From Paraburkholderia kirstenboschensis (lineage in GTDB: Bacteria; Pseudomonadota; Gammaproteobacteria; Burkholderiales; Burkholderiaceae): 64,000 nucleotides of DNA. Of the stretch, positions 45,597 to 55,103 are shown in pieces. Location: positions 101,526-165,525 of the forward strand of contig NZ_CAJHCR010000017.1 of NCBI RefSeq assembly GCF_904848585.1, given 5' to 3'. The notes under the pieces were generated by a model, which worked only from the letters and a program-made list of their open reading frames with translations, was not told the origin of the DNA and ran no database searches. Position numbers and translations under genes: made by a program. Every line of letters begins with the position of its first letter. Positions within the stretch are counted from its first letter, which is position 1.

Positions 45597-46505
45597 TCAA
45601 TGTGCACTGGCGCGTGCCGCTGCGGCCTCTTCCTGCACGCGGCGCCGGAACGACACGCTATATGCAGCCGAACGCGCGGCGAGTAGCGGATCGGATGATG
45701 GTGCGATGCCATCCGGCAGGATCGTCGGATCGAATACAACATCGCGGCACGGACCGTCGATCTGCGTTTGCGCGCGCTCGATCACCACTGTGCCCACGTC
45801 GATTCGAAGCCGGTCAGGCGAACGCGACCATTCCCGGGTTGAATCGTCGAGCGGATCGCCGGTCTGCGCGACATCCAGCGTGAGATGCCAGCGCAGCGGG
45901 CCGATGGCAAGCTGTGTCGTCAGATCGTAGGACAGGAAGTCGGGATCGCGCTGGTCTTGTGTATCGACGGAACGGTACGGATGCTCCGGCACCACCTTCC
46001 AGCGCACGAAGCGCCGCACGCCGTGCGCATCGGTGACGCGGAACGCGCTGATGCCGTAGTACGTCGCATTGTCATAGCCGGACGATGGCGGATGCCCGTC
46101 GACGTAGCGGTCGAACGCGCGCGCTTCGGGATGGCCGTCGAGAAACGCCTGCATTTTCGCTGGGTCGGCGTGACCTGTGCGCGGATCGCGCGCCCCGGCT
46201 TGCAGTTGCTCGAACAAGGCCTCCGGCGTGCGCACCGCGAAGATCGGCGTCGAATTCATTGCAAGACGCCAGTCCTCGCCGTGCGGTAGCGTCATGCGCA
46301 ATGCGAAGCTGCGCACCATGCCAGTGGCGTCGTCGCGCGTGGGATCGCTGCCGGGCATCGACAGGCGTCCAACCAGCGGATAAGTGCCGCGCGCGAACGC
46401 GCTCGCCCGCGACAACAACTCGCCGGCGCCATTGCTTTCGAAATGCCCGCTCACGCAGACTCCCTTCGCGTGATTACGCCTGAAACCGGGATGCGGCCCG
46501 GTCAT
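45597..46505 (-). pseudogene. Catalase-family peroxidase (SrpA-like), N-terminally truncated
   Basis: The reading from MTGPHPGFRRNHAKGVCVSGHFESNG matches a heme catalase-family peroxidase of the small SrpA type through to the end (FALRMTLPHGEDWRLAMNSTP, YYGISAFRVTD, RRVQEEAAAARA). Homology stops about five codons upstream of the first ATG; the N-terminal export signal and first 40-60 residues are missing. The distal heme histidine region is included, so partial activity cannot be excluded. The truncation point is 340 bases from the AbiE-type pair, which may have caused it. Confidence 0.75.
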
Positions 46506-46667
46506 TGCCTCGAACGAGCCTCTACGGTATTCCGTTACACGACGGCCCGAGGGTCGAACGGACGAGCTACTCTTCGCGACACATGTTTTTCGAACCAGGC
46601 GCGGCAGTGTGATTTACCGCCATCGCCAGCATGTGAACGGCCCGATGACGTCGGGTTTTGTAAGAAT

Positions 46668-46805
46668 GTACGTTTATTCGAGGTGTCCTCCTTGAACATA
46701 CAGCGACCAAAAAACATACAGGCATAGGTGCCGCCACCTTCGACGACAGTTGCGAAAACGCTCCGCCGATCCGCTGTACGTTATTTGCGCCCCGTACGTT
46801 TTTGG
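46668..46805 (+). promoter_or_regulatory. Three direct repeats upstream of the AbiE-type operon
   Basis: GTACGTTTATTC (46668), GTACGTTATTTG (46776) and GTACGTTTTTGG (46794). The last two are exactly 18 bases apart and end 37 bases before the antitoxin start. AbiEi antitoxins of related systems repress their own promoter through repeats, so these are candidate operators. Confidence 0.5.
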
Positions 46806-46842
46806 CATACACTGGCCCAATAGCGTACACTGACACTTCCCG

Positions 46843-47904
46843 ATGACTGCGAACGCCCGCCTCTCCGCTTCGGAGCAAATGGCGCTTAGCCTTGCGTGTG
46901 AAGCCTTTTCTGACGCGACGCGGCGCTTTCGCGCTGAGCCCCGCTTTGGCGTGGCTTTGCGCCCGGAGACGGCAGACGCGGCAATTCACTTCTCTGTGTC
47001 GGGCAAGGATTTCGATATGCCCGTGGCAATCGTTCCCAGTGCGAGCTCGCAGAGCGCCGCTGTCGTGCTTCACCAGAAGCATTTCCGGCCCGACGAGCCA
47101 GCAGCCGACCGCCCGCTGATGCTGATCACATACCATGTGTCGCCTAGGCTCGCCGAGAATCTCATCGCCAACCGCATTCCGTTCCTGGACACCGCTGGTA
47201 ACGTCTACCTCGACGAGCCGGAGGCAACGGTCATGATAACGGGTCGCGAAAAGCCCACGCTCAGGTGGACGGACACCGCCTCGCGATCGACGACCCCGAA
47301 GGGGCTGCGTGTGTCGTTTGCGCTCGCCACCCAACCCGGTCTCGTCGAGCAGCCCTACCGCACCATCGCTGAGCAGTCGGGCGTGGCACTGAACACGGTC
47401 AACCTGGCAGTCGATGACCTGATCGCGCGCAGACTGGTCGTCAAAAAGAACGGTCGCCGCATGATCGCGCATCAACGCCATTTCATCAAAGACTGGGTGG
47501 ATCATTACGCCACGGGACTGCGCACGAAGCTGGGAGCGCGGCGTTACGCGAGCGGGGTGGGCATCGACTGGTGGCAAGGCGCCCCCCTTGCGGACTTCAA
47601 GGCCCGCCTGGGCGGCGAGTGCGCGGCTGAGGTTCTCACGCACGCGAACAAGCCTGTTCTGGTGACGGTTTATGCGCATGGCGGCGCGACATCGCCCCTT
47701 ATGAAGGCCGCTCGCCTGCGCCCTGACCCACATGGAGAGGTTGAGATACTCGAATCGTTCTGGCCTGAACGTGCCGAGCAGAGATGGAACGTCGCGCCGG
47801 GCGTCGTTCATCCAGTGCTCGCCTTCGCCGATCTGATCACCTCGGGCGACAGTCGGAACGCCGCCGTTGCGCAGACGCTCTATGAACGTTTCCTCGATCA
47901 TTAA
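46843..47904 (+). CDS. Type IV toxin-antitoxin AbiEi-family antitoxin
   Basis: A 353-residue protein of the AbiEi antitoxin family. It has a PD-(D/E)XK-like N-terminal region with FLDTAGNVYLDEPEATVMITG. A winged helix-turn-helix follows (LVEQPYRTIAEQSGVALNTVNLAVDDLIARRLVVKKNG, given here in outline). The C-terminal antitoxin domain ends in ALAFADLITSGDSRNAAVAQTLYERFL. It overlaps the toxin gene by 23 bases. The pair resembles abortive-infection systems acting against phage. Confidence 0.85.
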   Translation: MTANARLSASEQMALSLACEAFSDATRRFRAEPRFGVALRPETADAAIHFSVSGKDFDMPVAIVPSASSQSAAVVLHQKHFRPDEPAADRPLMLITYHVSPRLAENLIANRIPFLDTAGNVYLDEPEATVMITGREKPTLRWTDTASRSTTPKGLRVSFALATQPGLVEQPYRTIAEQSGVALNTVNLAVDDLIARRLVVKKNGRRMIAHQRHFIKDWVDHYATGLRTKLGARRYASGVGIDWWQGAPLADFKARLGGECAAEVLTHANKPVLVTVYAHGGATSPLMKAARLRPDPHGEVEILESFWPERAEQRWNVAPGVVHPVLAFADLITSGDSRNAAVAQTLYERFLDH

Positions 47905-48772
47905 GGTGCCAGCCGAACGGCCGGTGCCCCCCGTCACGACCGCCCTGCTCGCTGCCGTAAAGGATGCCTGCCAGAGGCTTGGGACGCGGTTCGTGCTCGC
48001 GGGCGCAACCGCGCGGGACATCCAGTTCCTGCACCTGCACGGCGTGAAGGCGCCGACCGCGACTCGTGACGTCGACGTGGCGGTATGCGCTGTCAGTTGG
48101 GAGTCTCACAGGCGGCTGATCGACGAGCTTCTCGGGACCGGTCAGTTCACGCGCGACAGGAAAGCTCAGCAGCAGCTTATTTTCCGGCGCGAGGCCGACG
48201 GGTACGGCATGCAGCTCGACCTCGTTCCGTTCGGGCCGCTCGAGGCACCGCCCGGGGCCATCGCCTGGCCGCCGGACGGCGATACGGTCATGAACGTGCT
48301 CGGCTTCCAGGAAGCGGTCGAGACCGCGCACCAGGTGGACGTGGGCGAAGGCCTCGTAGTGCCCGTCGTTACGGTTCCGGCGTTCGTGCTGCTCAAGCTG
48401 ATGGCTTGGCACGACCGGCGTCACGTGAAGAACACCGATGCGTCGGACCTGCTATTCGTATTGCGGCAGTTCTTCTTCGCCGGAAACGATGTGCGCCTGT
48501 ACGACGAGGCAATGGATCTGCTAGAAGCATGCGACTTCAACGTCCAGCTCGCGTGCGCAGGCCTCCTTGGCCGGGATGCGCGGGACGTCGCGTACCCAGA
48601 GGTGCGGGACGCGGTGCGCGCGATCCTCCAGACGCCGGAGACCTATGCCACCCTGAAGAAGGACCTGGTCGCGCGCGCCGCAACGCTCATGTTCGGCGAG
48701 TTCGTCGACGATTCGGACGACCTGCTCGAAGCTTTCAAAGCGCAGTTCGTTATTGACGCGCCAGCCAGCTAG
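47882..48772 (+). CDS. AbiEii-like nucleotidyltransferase toxin
   Basis: A 296-residue protein with a nucleotidyltransferase fold: FVLAGATARDIQFL, then the metal-binding TATRDVDVAVC (D-x-D) and YGMQLDLVPFG with the third aspartate. The rest is helical (FVLLKLMAWHDRR, then DLLFVLRQFFFAG). Members of this family act as the toxin of type IV toxin-antitoxin pairs. The ATG at 47882 lies within the antitoxin coding end, so expression is translationally coupled. The upstream in-frame start at 47867 is less likely. Confidence 0.8.
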   Translation: MNVSSIIKVPAERPVPPVTTALLAAVKDACQRLGTRFVLAGATARDIQFLHLHGVKAPTATRDVDVAVCAVSWESHRRLIDELLGTGQFTRDRKAQQQLIFRREADGYGMQLDLVPFGPLEAPPGAIAWPPDGDTVMNVLGFQEAVETAHQVDVGEGLVVPVVTVPAFVLLKLMAWHDRRHVKNTDASDLLFVLRQFFFAGNDVRLYDEAMDLLEACDFNVQLACAGLLGRDARDVAYPEVRDAVRAILQTPETYATLKKDLVARAATLMFGEFVDDSDDLLEAFKAQFVIDAPAS

Positions 48773-49659
48773 TGTCCACGACGATGCGTGCAGGATTGGC
48801 GGCAGCGCCAGGCGGCGCGCGCAACGTGCGCCGCGCTGAGCGCCGCCAACAACCCACTACTCCCGGTTGCGGCCCTGCGTTCGGCGGGGCGTGAGCGCGA
48901 AACGTTGCAGTTGATGCCACTGACGCTGCCGCGGGTCAATGTGATCCAGACCTCAGGCATCGTTCTCGGGTGTGCGCATGATGCTGTTGACGCACTCCCC
49001 ACCCTTCTTTCAGATCAGCTACCACGTCAGATTGGACCTTTGGCGATAACCTACGCGTTCCTTATTAATGTCGAGGCTGAATTGAAATGTCCGGGTTATG
49101 TAAAATTCCGCAGGTCACCCAATAAATATATGGCCAGCCAACTCACACTCGAGTATCCCAGTGATCACGCGAGCTAACGTCCATGGATCTAGCTTTGCCT
49201 TTTTGGGATGCACACGCTATCCACTGCCGCCGGTCGCGCAGTCGGGCATCGAAGGGCAGCTAACCTAGAGGTCCGGTCATTGAAGCCGGCGTCACAGGGA
49301 CAGGAGTTCTTGAGGTTTGTTCGACGTCTGCCCATTTCCGTGGGCTCGGCTTGCGCCGGCATGTGCGGGCAGGCGTTGAATAAACCTGAAGGGAGGAAAC
49401 CGCGGAGTGCACCGATGCAGTGGAAGCGTCGATGACTATGGCGATTGATGGGTCAGGAGGGACTGCGGTATTGCAGGACATGCGGCCGGGCGTGATGCCG
49501 GCTGGGCGGTGAGGCCACGGCGAAGCGATGCAATCGCGCCATTGTGATGGTGAAGCGGTCGTGCGAGGCCCTGCGCACGGAGACCGGCGCAAGCGTCCGC
49601 TCGTGGGCCGCGTTGCCGCAGAGCCGACAGTGTGGCTGTTCGTCCTGGAACAGTTGCGC
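48773..49659. other. Long stretch without a supported gene
   Basis: About 890 bases between the AbiE-type pair and the IS91 transposase. It probably includes the terminal region of the IS91 element at the right, and unidentified decayed DNA at the left with AT-rich pockets near 49060-49200. Confidence 0.45.
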
Positions 49660-50829
49660 TCACGTCTCGCCCCCGAGCGTGGGTGGTGCGCGAATCGGTG
49701 CGGTGCGCGCAAGGATATCGATGACGATCATCGGCGCGCCGCAGTGCCGGCAGACGAAGGCTGGTCGCGTTTCGATGACGGGGTCTTCGGGTGATGCGTT
49801 GGCCTGTGCCGTGACGTGCAGCAGTTCACGCACCTTCGCGAGATTGGCGCGGCGTACCGGATTCGCCAGCAGTCCATAGTGGCGGAGGCGATGGAAGCCC
49901 ACGGGAAGCACATGCAGCAGGAAGCGGCGCATGAACTCGCCAGCCTCCAGCGTCATGCTCTTGTAGCGGGTGCGCCCCTTCTCACGATAGTCCTTCCAGC
50001 GGAAGGTCACGCCGCGTTCATCGAACGCGAGCAGGCGCTGGCTGGAGATGGCCACACGGTGTGTATAGCGTGAGAGATAGGCGAGTACCGCTTCGGGTCC
50101 CGCAAAGGGACGCTTGGCATACACGACCCATTCGCAGGTGCGCAGCGGCGCAAGCCACCGGGCAAAAACCGCCGGCTCGGCGAGTCCGGCATACTCCCCA
50201 AAGAACTGCAACCGGCCACACCGGTGTGCCTGCTCAAGTGCCTCGAGGAAGCGCCTGCGGAACAGGCGTGAGAGCACGCGCACCGGCAGGAAGAAGCCAG
50301 GCCGGCAGGCAATCCACCGCTCACCATCGGGCGACAGGCCACCACCGGGGACGATACCGTGTACGTGCGGATGATGCGTGAGCGCCGAGCCCCAGGTGTG
50401 CAGCACCAATGTGGCGCCAATCTGCGCGCCAAGATGTCTGGGATCCGCGGCGATGGTACGCAGCGTATCGGCAGCAATGTCGAACAGCAGTCCGTAGATA
50501 ACCGCCTTGTTGTACCAGGCGATTGCGCCAATCGGCGCGGGTAGCGTGAAGACGACGTGGTAATACTCGACCGGCAGCAGGTCGGCCTGACGTGCCTCGA
50601 GCCAGCGGCGTGCGGCACTCCCCTGACACCTGGGGCAATGGCGGTTGCGGCAGGAGTTGTACGCGATCTCGGTGCGCGCGCAGCCGGAACAGCGCAACAC
50701 GTGTCCCCCCAGCGCCGCAGTGCGGCACTGTTCGATGGCCGACATCACCTTCAGCTGCCCCAGGCTCAGCGACACCGTGCGTCGCCATACCGGTCCGCGG
50801 GCGCGGAAGATGTCCGCGACCTCCAGCAT
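49660..50829 (-). mobile_element. IS91-family transposase
   Basis: A 389-residue rolling-circle (HUH-type) transposase. An N-terminal zinc domain appears as CSGCARTEIAYNSCRNRHCPRCQG. The HUH motif is HHPHVHGIVPGGG. The two catalytic tyrosines lie in YLSRYTHRVAIS (Y-x3-Y). A terminal Cys pair (VCRHCGAP) closes it. It is complete and uninterrupted. The associated integrase gene upstream on the same strand has been split by another element (fragments at 50845 and 53878). IS91 elements move one-ended and can carry flanking DNA. Confidence 0.93.
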
Positions 50830-50844
50830 TGGTACTGCGTCGCG

Positions 50845-51006
50845 TTACTCGGAGGGCAGACGCTCCAGTGGACTGATGACTTCGCGCAGCAGGTCGGTGG
50901 CCACCTGCACGTAAAGCGCAGTGGTCTCAATCTGCTTGTGGCCCAGCAGTACCTGGATCACGCGGATGTCGACCTTCTGTTCGAGCAGATGCGTCGCGAA
51001 ACTGTG
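50845..51006 (-). pseudogene. IS91-associated integrase, C-terminal fragment
   Basis: Reads HSFATHLLEQKVDIRVIQVL, then LGHKQIETTALYVQVATDLL, ending in LERLPSE: the last third of a tyrosine recombinase, with the second histidine and the catalytic tyrosine. The matching upstream part is at 53878-54168. Together they reconstruct VTPHTLRH-SFATHLL across the insertion, so the gene was split exactly between the HxxR histidine codon and the following serine codon. Confidence 0.88.
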
Positions 51007-51037
51007 GCGCCTATGTCGCTGGGTAGATAGGCGCCAC
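51004..51037. repeat. Perfect hairpin at the left end of the inserted recombinase-trio element
   Basis: GTGGCGCCTAT and ATAGGCGCCAC are perfect 11-base inverted arms around a 12-base loop. The left arm belongs partly to the target gene and the right arm is part of the terminal repeat, so the structure exists only because of the insertion. Confidence 0.8.
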
Positions 51038-51164
51038 TATCTGCCGTGCCGGACTATGTCGGGTAATCCAGAGATAGCTTGGATTTCACCGGCGATTCAA
51101 GCAATCGGCTGGAGATAGTCTTGACTCCTTCCACCAGCCCCCGCAAGTCGGGAAGGAGCTCATC

Positions 51165-52403
51165 GTGAAGTGCATCATTCATGACGTGGTTGTACTGTCG
51201 CGGCCACCTGAAGGGCCGCTTGCGGCCTACATCGCACCATTTGCGAGATCGCTCAGTGAGCAGGGATACAGCGATGGATCACAGAAGCAGCAAGTACGGA
51301 TCGCATCAGGGTTTAGCCGTTGGCTTGAACAGACGGGTGTCGGAGTGCGCAGCATCTGCGCCGAACATGCGATACGGTATTTACGATATCGCGCTCGGCA
51401 TGTTCGGCCCCGCCGAGGGGATCAGGCCGCGCTTAGACACCTCATTGACTTTCTTAGCCAGGAGCAATTGACGCTTGCAGAGCGGGTACCGTCGCCCCGA
51501 CTGCCGTCGACTGAGCGCTGCGTGCAGGCATATGTGACGTATTTGCGTGAAGCGCGTGCCTTGGCCAAAGCGACGATCGTCAACTACGTGCCGTTCGTCC
51601 GCGGCTTTCTTGATGACTGTTTCGGTAAAGGACGCGTCACGCTCTCTCGCCTACGTGCTGGCGATGTTGTGAGATTTGTACAGCATCAGGCGCCGCGTTT
51701 GCAGCCAAAGCGTGCGAAGCTTCTGACCGCCGCGCTGCGATCCTTCCTACGCTATGCGCGCTATCGCGGGGACATTACCCTGGATTTGTCCGCCGCAGTT
51801 CCAGTCGTGGCCAACTGGTCGATGCCGTCAATACCACGTGGGATCGCTCCAGATCAAACACGGCAGTTGTTAGCCAGCATCGATCGACGAAGCGGAACCG
51901 GTCGTCGCGACTATGCCATTTTGCTTTTGCTTGCTCGATTGGGGGTTCGCTCCGGGGAAGTAGCAGCACTTGAACTGGATGATATCGACTGGAGCGCGGG
52001 ACGTTTGAACGTACGAGGTAAGAGTGGGCAGCGCAACGAGTTGCCATTGCCCGTCGACGTCGGCAAGGCGATCGCTACATACCTGGTTCGCGGGCGACCG
52101 CATAGCACATGTCGTCATGTGTTTCTGCGCGCCCGAGCCCCGATCACAGGGTTTAGCGGGTCAAGCGGAGTTAGTTCGGTTGTGCGGCATGCCCTCAAGC
52201 GCGCTGGCATCGACGCTCCAACTTTGGGAGCCCACCAGTTTCGCCACGGATTGGCGACTGAGATGCTGCGCCATGGTGCCTCGCTCGGTGAGATAGGAGA
52301 GTTGCTGGGGCATCATCACCCGCAAACCACGACGATCTACACCAAGGTTGACATCAAGGCGTTGCGCACGCTAGCTGTGCCGTGGCCGGGAGGTGTGCAA
52401 TGA
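51165..52403 (+). CDS. Tyrosine recombinase, first of the RIT trio
   Basis: A 412-residue recombinase with a full active site: LARLGVRSGEVAALELDDID (first Arg), GAHQFRHGLATEMLRHG (HxxR), and LLGHHHPQTTTIYTKVD (His and Tyr). The N-terminal 200 residues are two SAM-like core-binding domains (AKATIVNYVPFVRGFLDDCF). It is preceded by AAGGAGCTCATC. Its stop overlaps the start of the second gene by four bases. Expected to act with its two neighbours to excise or insert the element. Confidence 0.88.
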   Translation: MKCIIHDVVVLSRPPEGPLAAYIAPFARSLSEQGYSDGSQKQQVRIASGFSRWLEQTGVGVRSICAEHAIRYLRYRARHVRPRRGDQAALRHLIDFLSQEQLTLAERVPSPRLPSTERCVQAYVTYLREARALAKATIVNYVPFVRGFLDDCFGKGRVTLSRLRAGDVVRFVQHQAPRLQPKRAKLLTAALRSFLRYARYRGDITLDLSAAVPVVANWSMPSIPRGIAPDQTRQLLASIDRRSGTGRRDYAILLLLARLGVRSGEVAALELDDIDWSAGRLNVRGKSGQRNELPLPVDVGKAIATYLVRGRPHSTCRHVFLRARAPITGFSGSSGVSSVVRHALKRAGIDAPTLGAHQFRHGLATEMLRHGASLGEIGELLGHHHPQTTTIYTKVDIKALRTLAVPWPGGVQ

Positions 52404-53344
52404 ACACGCTCCGGCAGGCCGTTGCTGAGTATCTCAATCTTCGACGCAGTTTGGGATTCAAGCTGCATGATGCGGGCAAGTCGTTACTCGATTTCGTCAC
52501 GTACATGGAGCAGCATCGCGCCCCCTACATCACGCAGGCATTGGCTCTCGCCTGGGCGCAACAACCATTCGGCGTCCAACCTGCACACTGGGCGAAACGA
52601 CTTAGCTTCGTACGCGAGTTCGCACGTCATCGCAGCGCCACCGATTCGCGCACCCAGATTCCAGCGCAAGGCTTGCTGCCGTTTCAGCCGAAACGGGTTC
52701 GACCGTACCTGTATTCGGACGATGAGATTCGCAACTTACTGCGGGCCGCCCTTCAAATTCGATGTCGATATGAGCGCAGTGGACTTCGGCCCAGAACATT
52801 CTATTGCCTGCTTGGGTTGCTGAGCGTGTCGGGTATGCGGCTCGGGGAAGCCCGCAATCTTGAGATTCAGGACGTGGATCTCACCACCGGGGTGCTCACA
52901 ATCCGTGGCACCAAATTCGGCAAGTCCCGCCTCGTGCCTTTGCATGACTCGACTCGCAAGGTGCTTGCCGACTATATCGAGCGACGTAATCGTCATTGGG
53001 CTGGTCGGCCAGTGTCTACCTATCTGTTCGTTTCCAACCGGGGCAATCGTCTGGATGGCGCAGAGGTACATCGAACTTTCTATGCGCTGTCACGACAGGT
53101 CGGCCTTCGGGGCGTTTCCGACGATCATGGACCACGCCTGCACGATATGAGGCACACATTTGCGACGAACACGCTTGTGCTTTGGTATCGGTCTGAACAG
53201 GATCCGGAGCGTCGGCTCCCGATCCTGTCAGCGTATCTCGGCCACGTCAATGTCGCCGACACACAGTGGTATTTAAGCGGCTCGCCAGAACTCATGCACG
53301 AGGCCATGCGCCGGCTCGAACAACGCTGGGAGAAACGGCCATGA
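52400..53344 (+). CDS. Tyrosine recombinase, second of the RIT trio
   Basis: A 314-residue recombinase. Active-site blocks are LLSVSGMRLGEARNLEIQDVD (given in outline), LHDMRHTFATNTLV and YLGHVNVADTQWYLSG. The ATG at 52400 follows GGGAGG and overlaps the preceding stop (ATGA); an earlier in-frame codon at 52382 lies within the first gene. Its own stop overlaps the third gene start in the same way. Complete and probably functional. Confidence 0.88.
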   Translation: MNTLRQAVAEYLNLRRSLGFKLHDAGKSLLDFVTYMEQHRAPYITQALALAWAQQPFGVQPAHWAKRLSFVREFARHRSATDSRTQIPAQGLLPFQPKRVRPYLYSDDEIRNLLRAALQIRCRYERSGLRPRTFYCLLGLLSVSGMRLGEARNLEIQDVDLTTGVLTIRGTKFGKSRLVPLHDSTRKVLADYIERRNRHWAGRPVSTYLFVSNRGNRLDGAEVHRTFYALSRQVGLRGVSDDHGPRLHDMRHTFATNTLVLWYRSEQDPERRLPILSAYLGHVNVADTQWYLSGSPELMHEAMRRLEQRWEKRP

Positions 53345-53762
53345 CTACTCCCGCCAGCTTCGCACCGCTGCTTGAGCGTTTCTTTACGCAGCGACTAATG
53401 CAGCAGCGCCAGGCGAGTCCTCACACGATCAGTTCCTATCGCGATACCTTCCGTCAATTTCTGAAGTTCGTACAGCAGCGCTTGCATCCCCGAAATTCAG
53501 GCGTGACGGTAGCTTGACGCAGAAACGAGTCAGCGTCCACCGCTTGAGGCACACGATGGCTATGGACCTTCTGCAGGCCGGCGTAGATCGGTCAGTGATC
53601 GCGTTGTGGCTCGGGCATGAATCGGTGGAAACCACGCAGATCTATCTCGAAGCCACCCTTGCGATGAAAGAGCAAGCCCTTGCGAAGGCATCTCCGCCAC
53701 AAGGTAAGTCGAGTCGCTACCGACCAACAGATCAACTCCTGGCCTTCCTGAACAGCCTGTAG
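53341..53762 (+). pseudogene. Third RIT recombinase, internally deleted
   Basis: The first 50 residues (LLERFFTQRLMQQRQASPHT, then ISSYRDTFRQFLKFVQQRLH) are a normal core-binding domain start. The reading then reaches a stop at 53516. The last 80 residues reappear in another register (VSVHRLRHTMAMDLLQAGVD, LGHESVETTQIYLEATLAMK). About 160-200 residues, including the first catalytic arginine, are missing between them. The trio is therefore probably unable to move without help. Confidence 0.88.
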
Positions 53763-53877
53763 GATCAGGCAAACTATGTCGGGGAACGGAATGGCTTGCT
53801 TCGCGCCATGGCGCACGAATATTGCGCGGTCGTAACAACCTGAGCTCATTACCCGACATAGTGCGGCACGGCAGATA

Positions 53878-54168
53878 GTGGCGCAGGGTGTGCGGGGTGA
53901 CCCGCCTGTCGATCTGCGCGGCTTCGGCGGCGGCGTGAACGGCGCGATTCAGCTGTCGCGTGCTGAGCGGGTCGACGGGATCCATCCCGGGAAACAGCCA
54001 CCCGCCGTCGAGCATGCTGCCCTGGGCACGGGCGACGCGCCACCAGAGCCGCAGGCGTTCGAGCAGGACCGGCGAGAGCATCGCGTAGCGGTCCTTACGG
54101 CCCTTGCCCTGCTCGATGCGCAGGGTCATGCGCTGGCTGTCAATGTCGCTGACCTTCAGCGCCACCTG
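53878..54168 (-). pseudogene. IS91-associated integrase, middle fragment
   Basis: Reads VALKVSDIDSQRMTLRIEQG, then RKDRYAMLSPVLLERLRLWW, ending VTPHTLRH at the insertion edge: the catalytic middle of a tyrosine recombinase with the first half of HxxR. The N-terminal 130-150 residues are missing upstream, where an unrelated oxidoreductase remnant begins. Its 3' partner is at 50845-51006. Confidence 0.85.
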
Positions 54169-54540
54169 ACTCGAGGCAACAATCCGGAAGTCTTTCCCAC
54201 TTCCTCATCTTCTTCGCATCGGAGAATACCCCAGCGCACGAAGCGTCCGCCGACATATCGAAAAGGCTCTGGCGGCAGCGCCCGCGGTTCACGCGTGCAA
54301 AAAGGTAGCGAACTCCATTCGTCGTTTGACCTAAGAACGAGTGACGCAAGACATTGCCCCCAATGTATGTGGGATTAACGCCATGTCCCGAATATCCGCA
54401 GCCGTAGTGGATCCGTGTTCCCGGTAATGTTCGAAAGAACGGTAACCTGTTGAACGAAATATCGATGCCGCCGCCCCATATGTTCGATCAATCTGAACAT
54501 CTCCGAAAGCCGGCAGTAGCCGACGGAGTCCACGCTCCCC
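54169..54540 (-). pseudogene. FAD-dependent oxidoreductase (DAO type), C-terminal remnant
   Basis: Pieces in shifted registers read GGGIDISFNRLPFFRTLPGT, then IHYGCGYSGHGVNPTYIGG, and further on EWSSLPFCTREPRALPPEPF and RYVGGRFVRWGILRCEEDEE. These match the C-terminal end of amino-acid-oxidase-like flavoproteins, including the GYSGHG flavin-side loop. At least two frameshifts and loss of the N-terminal two-thirds make it dead. It is a relic trapped between an IS256 fragment and the IS91 integrase. Confidence 0.72.
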
Positions 54541-55103
54541 CTCGGTCTGGGCGATCCACAGCCCCAGTACCTCCTTGTGGCCGGCCATGTTCACGCCGAT
54601 GGCCAGGTACACTGCCTTGGCGCGCACCGCGCCGCTGTCGCGGACCTTGACGTGGATGCAGTCGAGATAGACGATCGGGTAAAGCCCGTCGAGCGCACGG
54701 GCTTGCCAGACCTTCACCTCCTCACTGACGGCGTCGGTGACCGCCGAGATGAGCGTGGGCGACACCTCCGTACCGTATATCTCTTCCAGATGACCCTGGA
54801 TCTCGCGCACGCTCAGACCCCGTGCGTACAACGAAATGATCTTATCGTCGAAGCCCGTCCAGCGCGTCTGATGACGCTCCACCAGCTTCGGCTCGAATGC
54901 GCCCTGACGGTCGCGCGGATTATTGAGCCGCAACTCGCCCCCCCTGCAAGGTCTTCGCGCTATGCCCATTGCGGGTGTTGCCAGTGGCATTGGTCACCGC
55001 TTCGCTCTTGCCATGGCCCAGGTGCTCGGACATCTCCTTCTCAAGCCCTCGCTCCCCCAGCATCTTCGTGAGGTGCTTGAGCAACCCGTTCTCGCCTATC
55101 AGG
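54541..55103 (-). pseudogene. IS256-family transposase, N-terminal fragment with frameshift
   Basis: An N-terminal register (GENGLLKHLTKMLGERGLEK, then EHLGHGKSEAVTNATGNTRNG) shifts near 54945 to a second one (NNPRDRQGAFEPKLVERHQT, FDDKIISLYARGLSVREIQG). The second continues through the first catalytic aspartate (YPIVYLDCIHVKVRDSG) to VLGLWIAQTEGER, where the transposase ends abruptly. The second Asp and Glu of the DDE site are lost. Not functional. Confidence 0.85.

Larger units (their letters stand above)
51011..53877 (+). mobile_element. Recombinase-in-trio (RIT) element inserted in the IS91 integrase
   Basis: Inverted terminal repeats at 51031-51067 and 53848-53884 match over 37 bases with one mismatch (GCGCCACTATCTGCCGTGCC onwards). 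The direct repeat GTGGCGC flanks the insert at both sides, fitting a seven-base target duplication. Inside are three tandem tyrosine recombinase genes, each overlapping the next by an ATGA, the third internally deleted. This is the layout of RIT elements known from Cupriavidus and Burkholderia. Confidence 0.85.

Noticed and set aside
46567..48021. A 484-codon open frame on the minus strand
   Set aside because: It is antisense to the AbiEi-like antitoxin, whose motifs are clear. No ribosome site or recognisable protein.
48788..49177. A 129-codon plus-strand frame after the AbiE-type pair
   Set aside because: No ribosome site, patchy composition and no recognisable domain.
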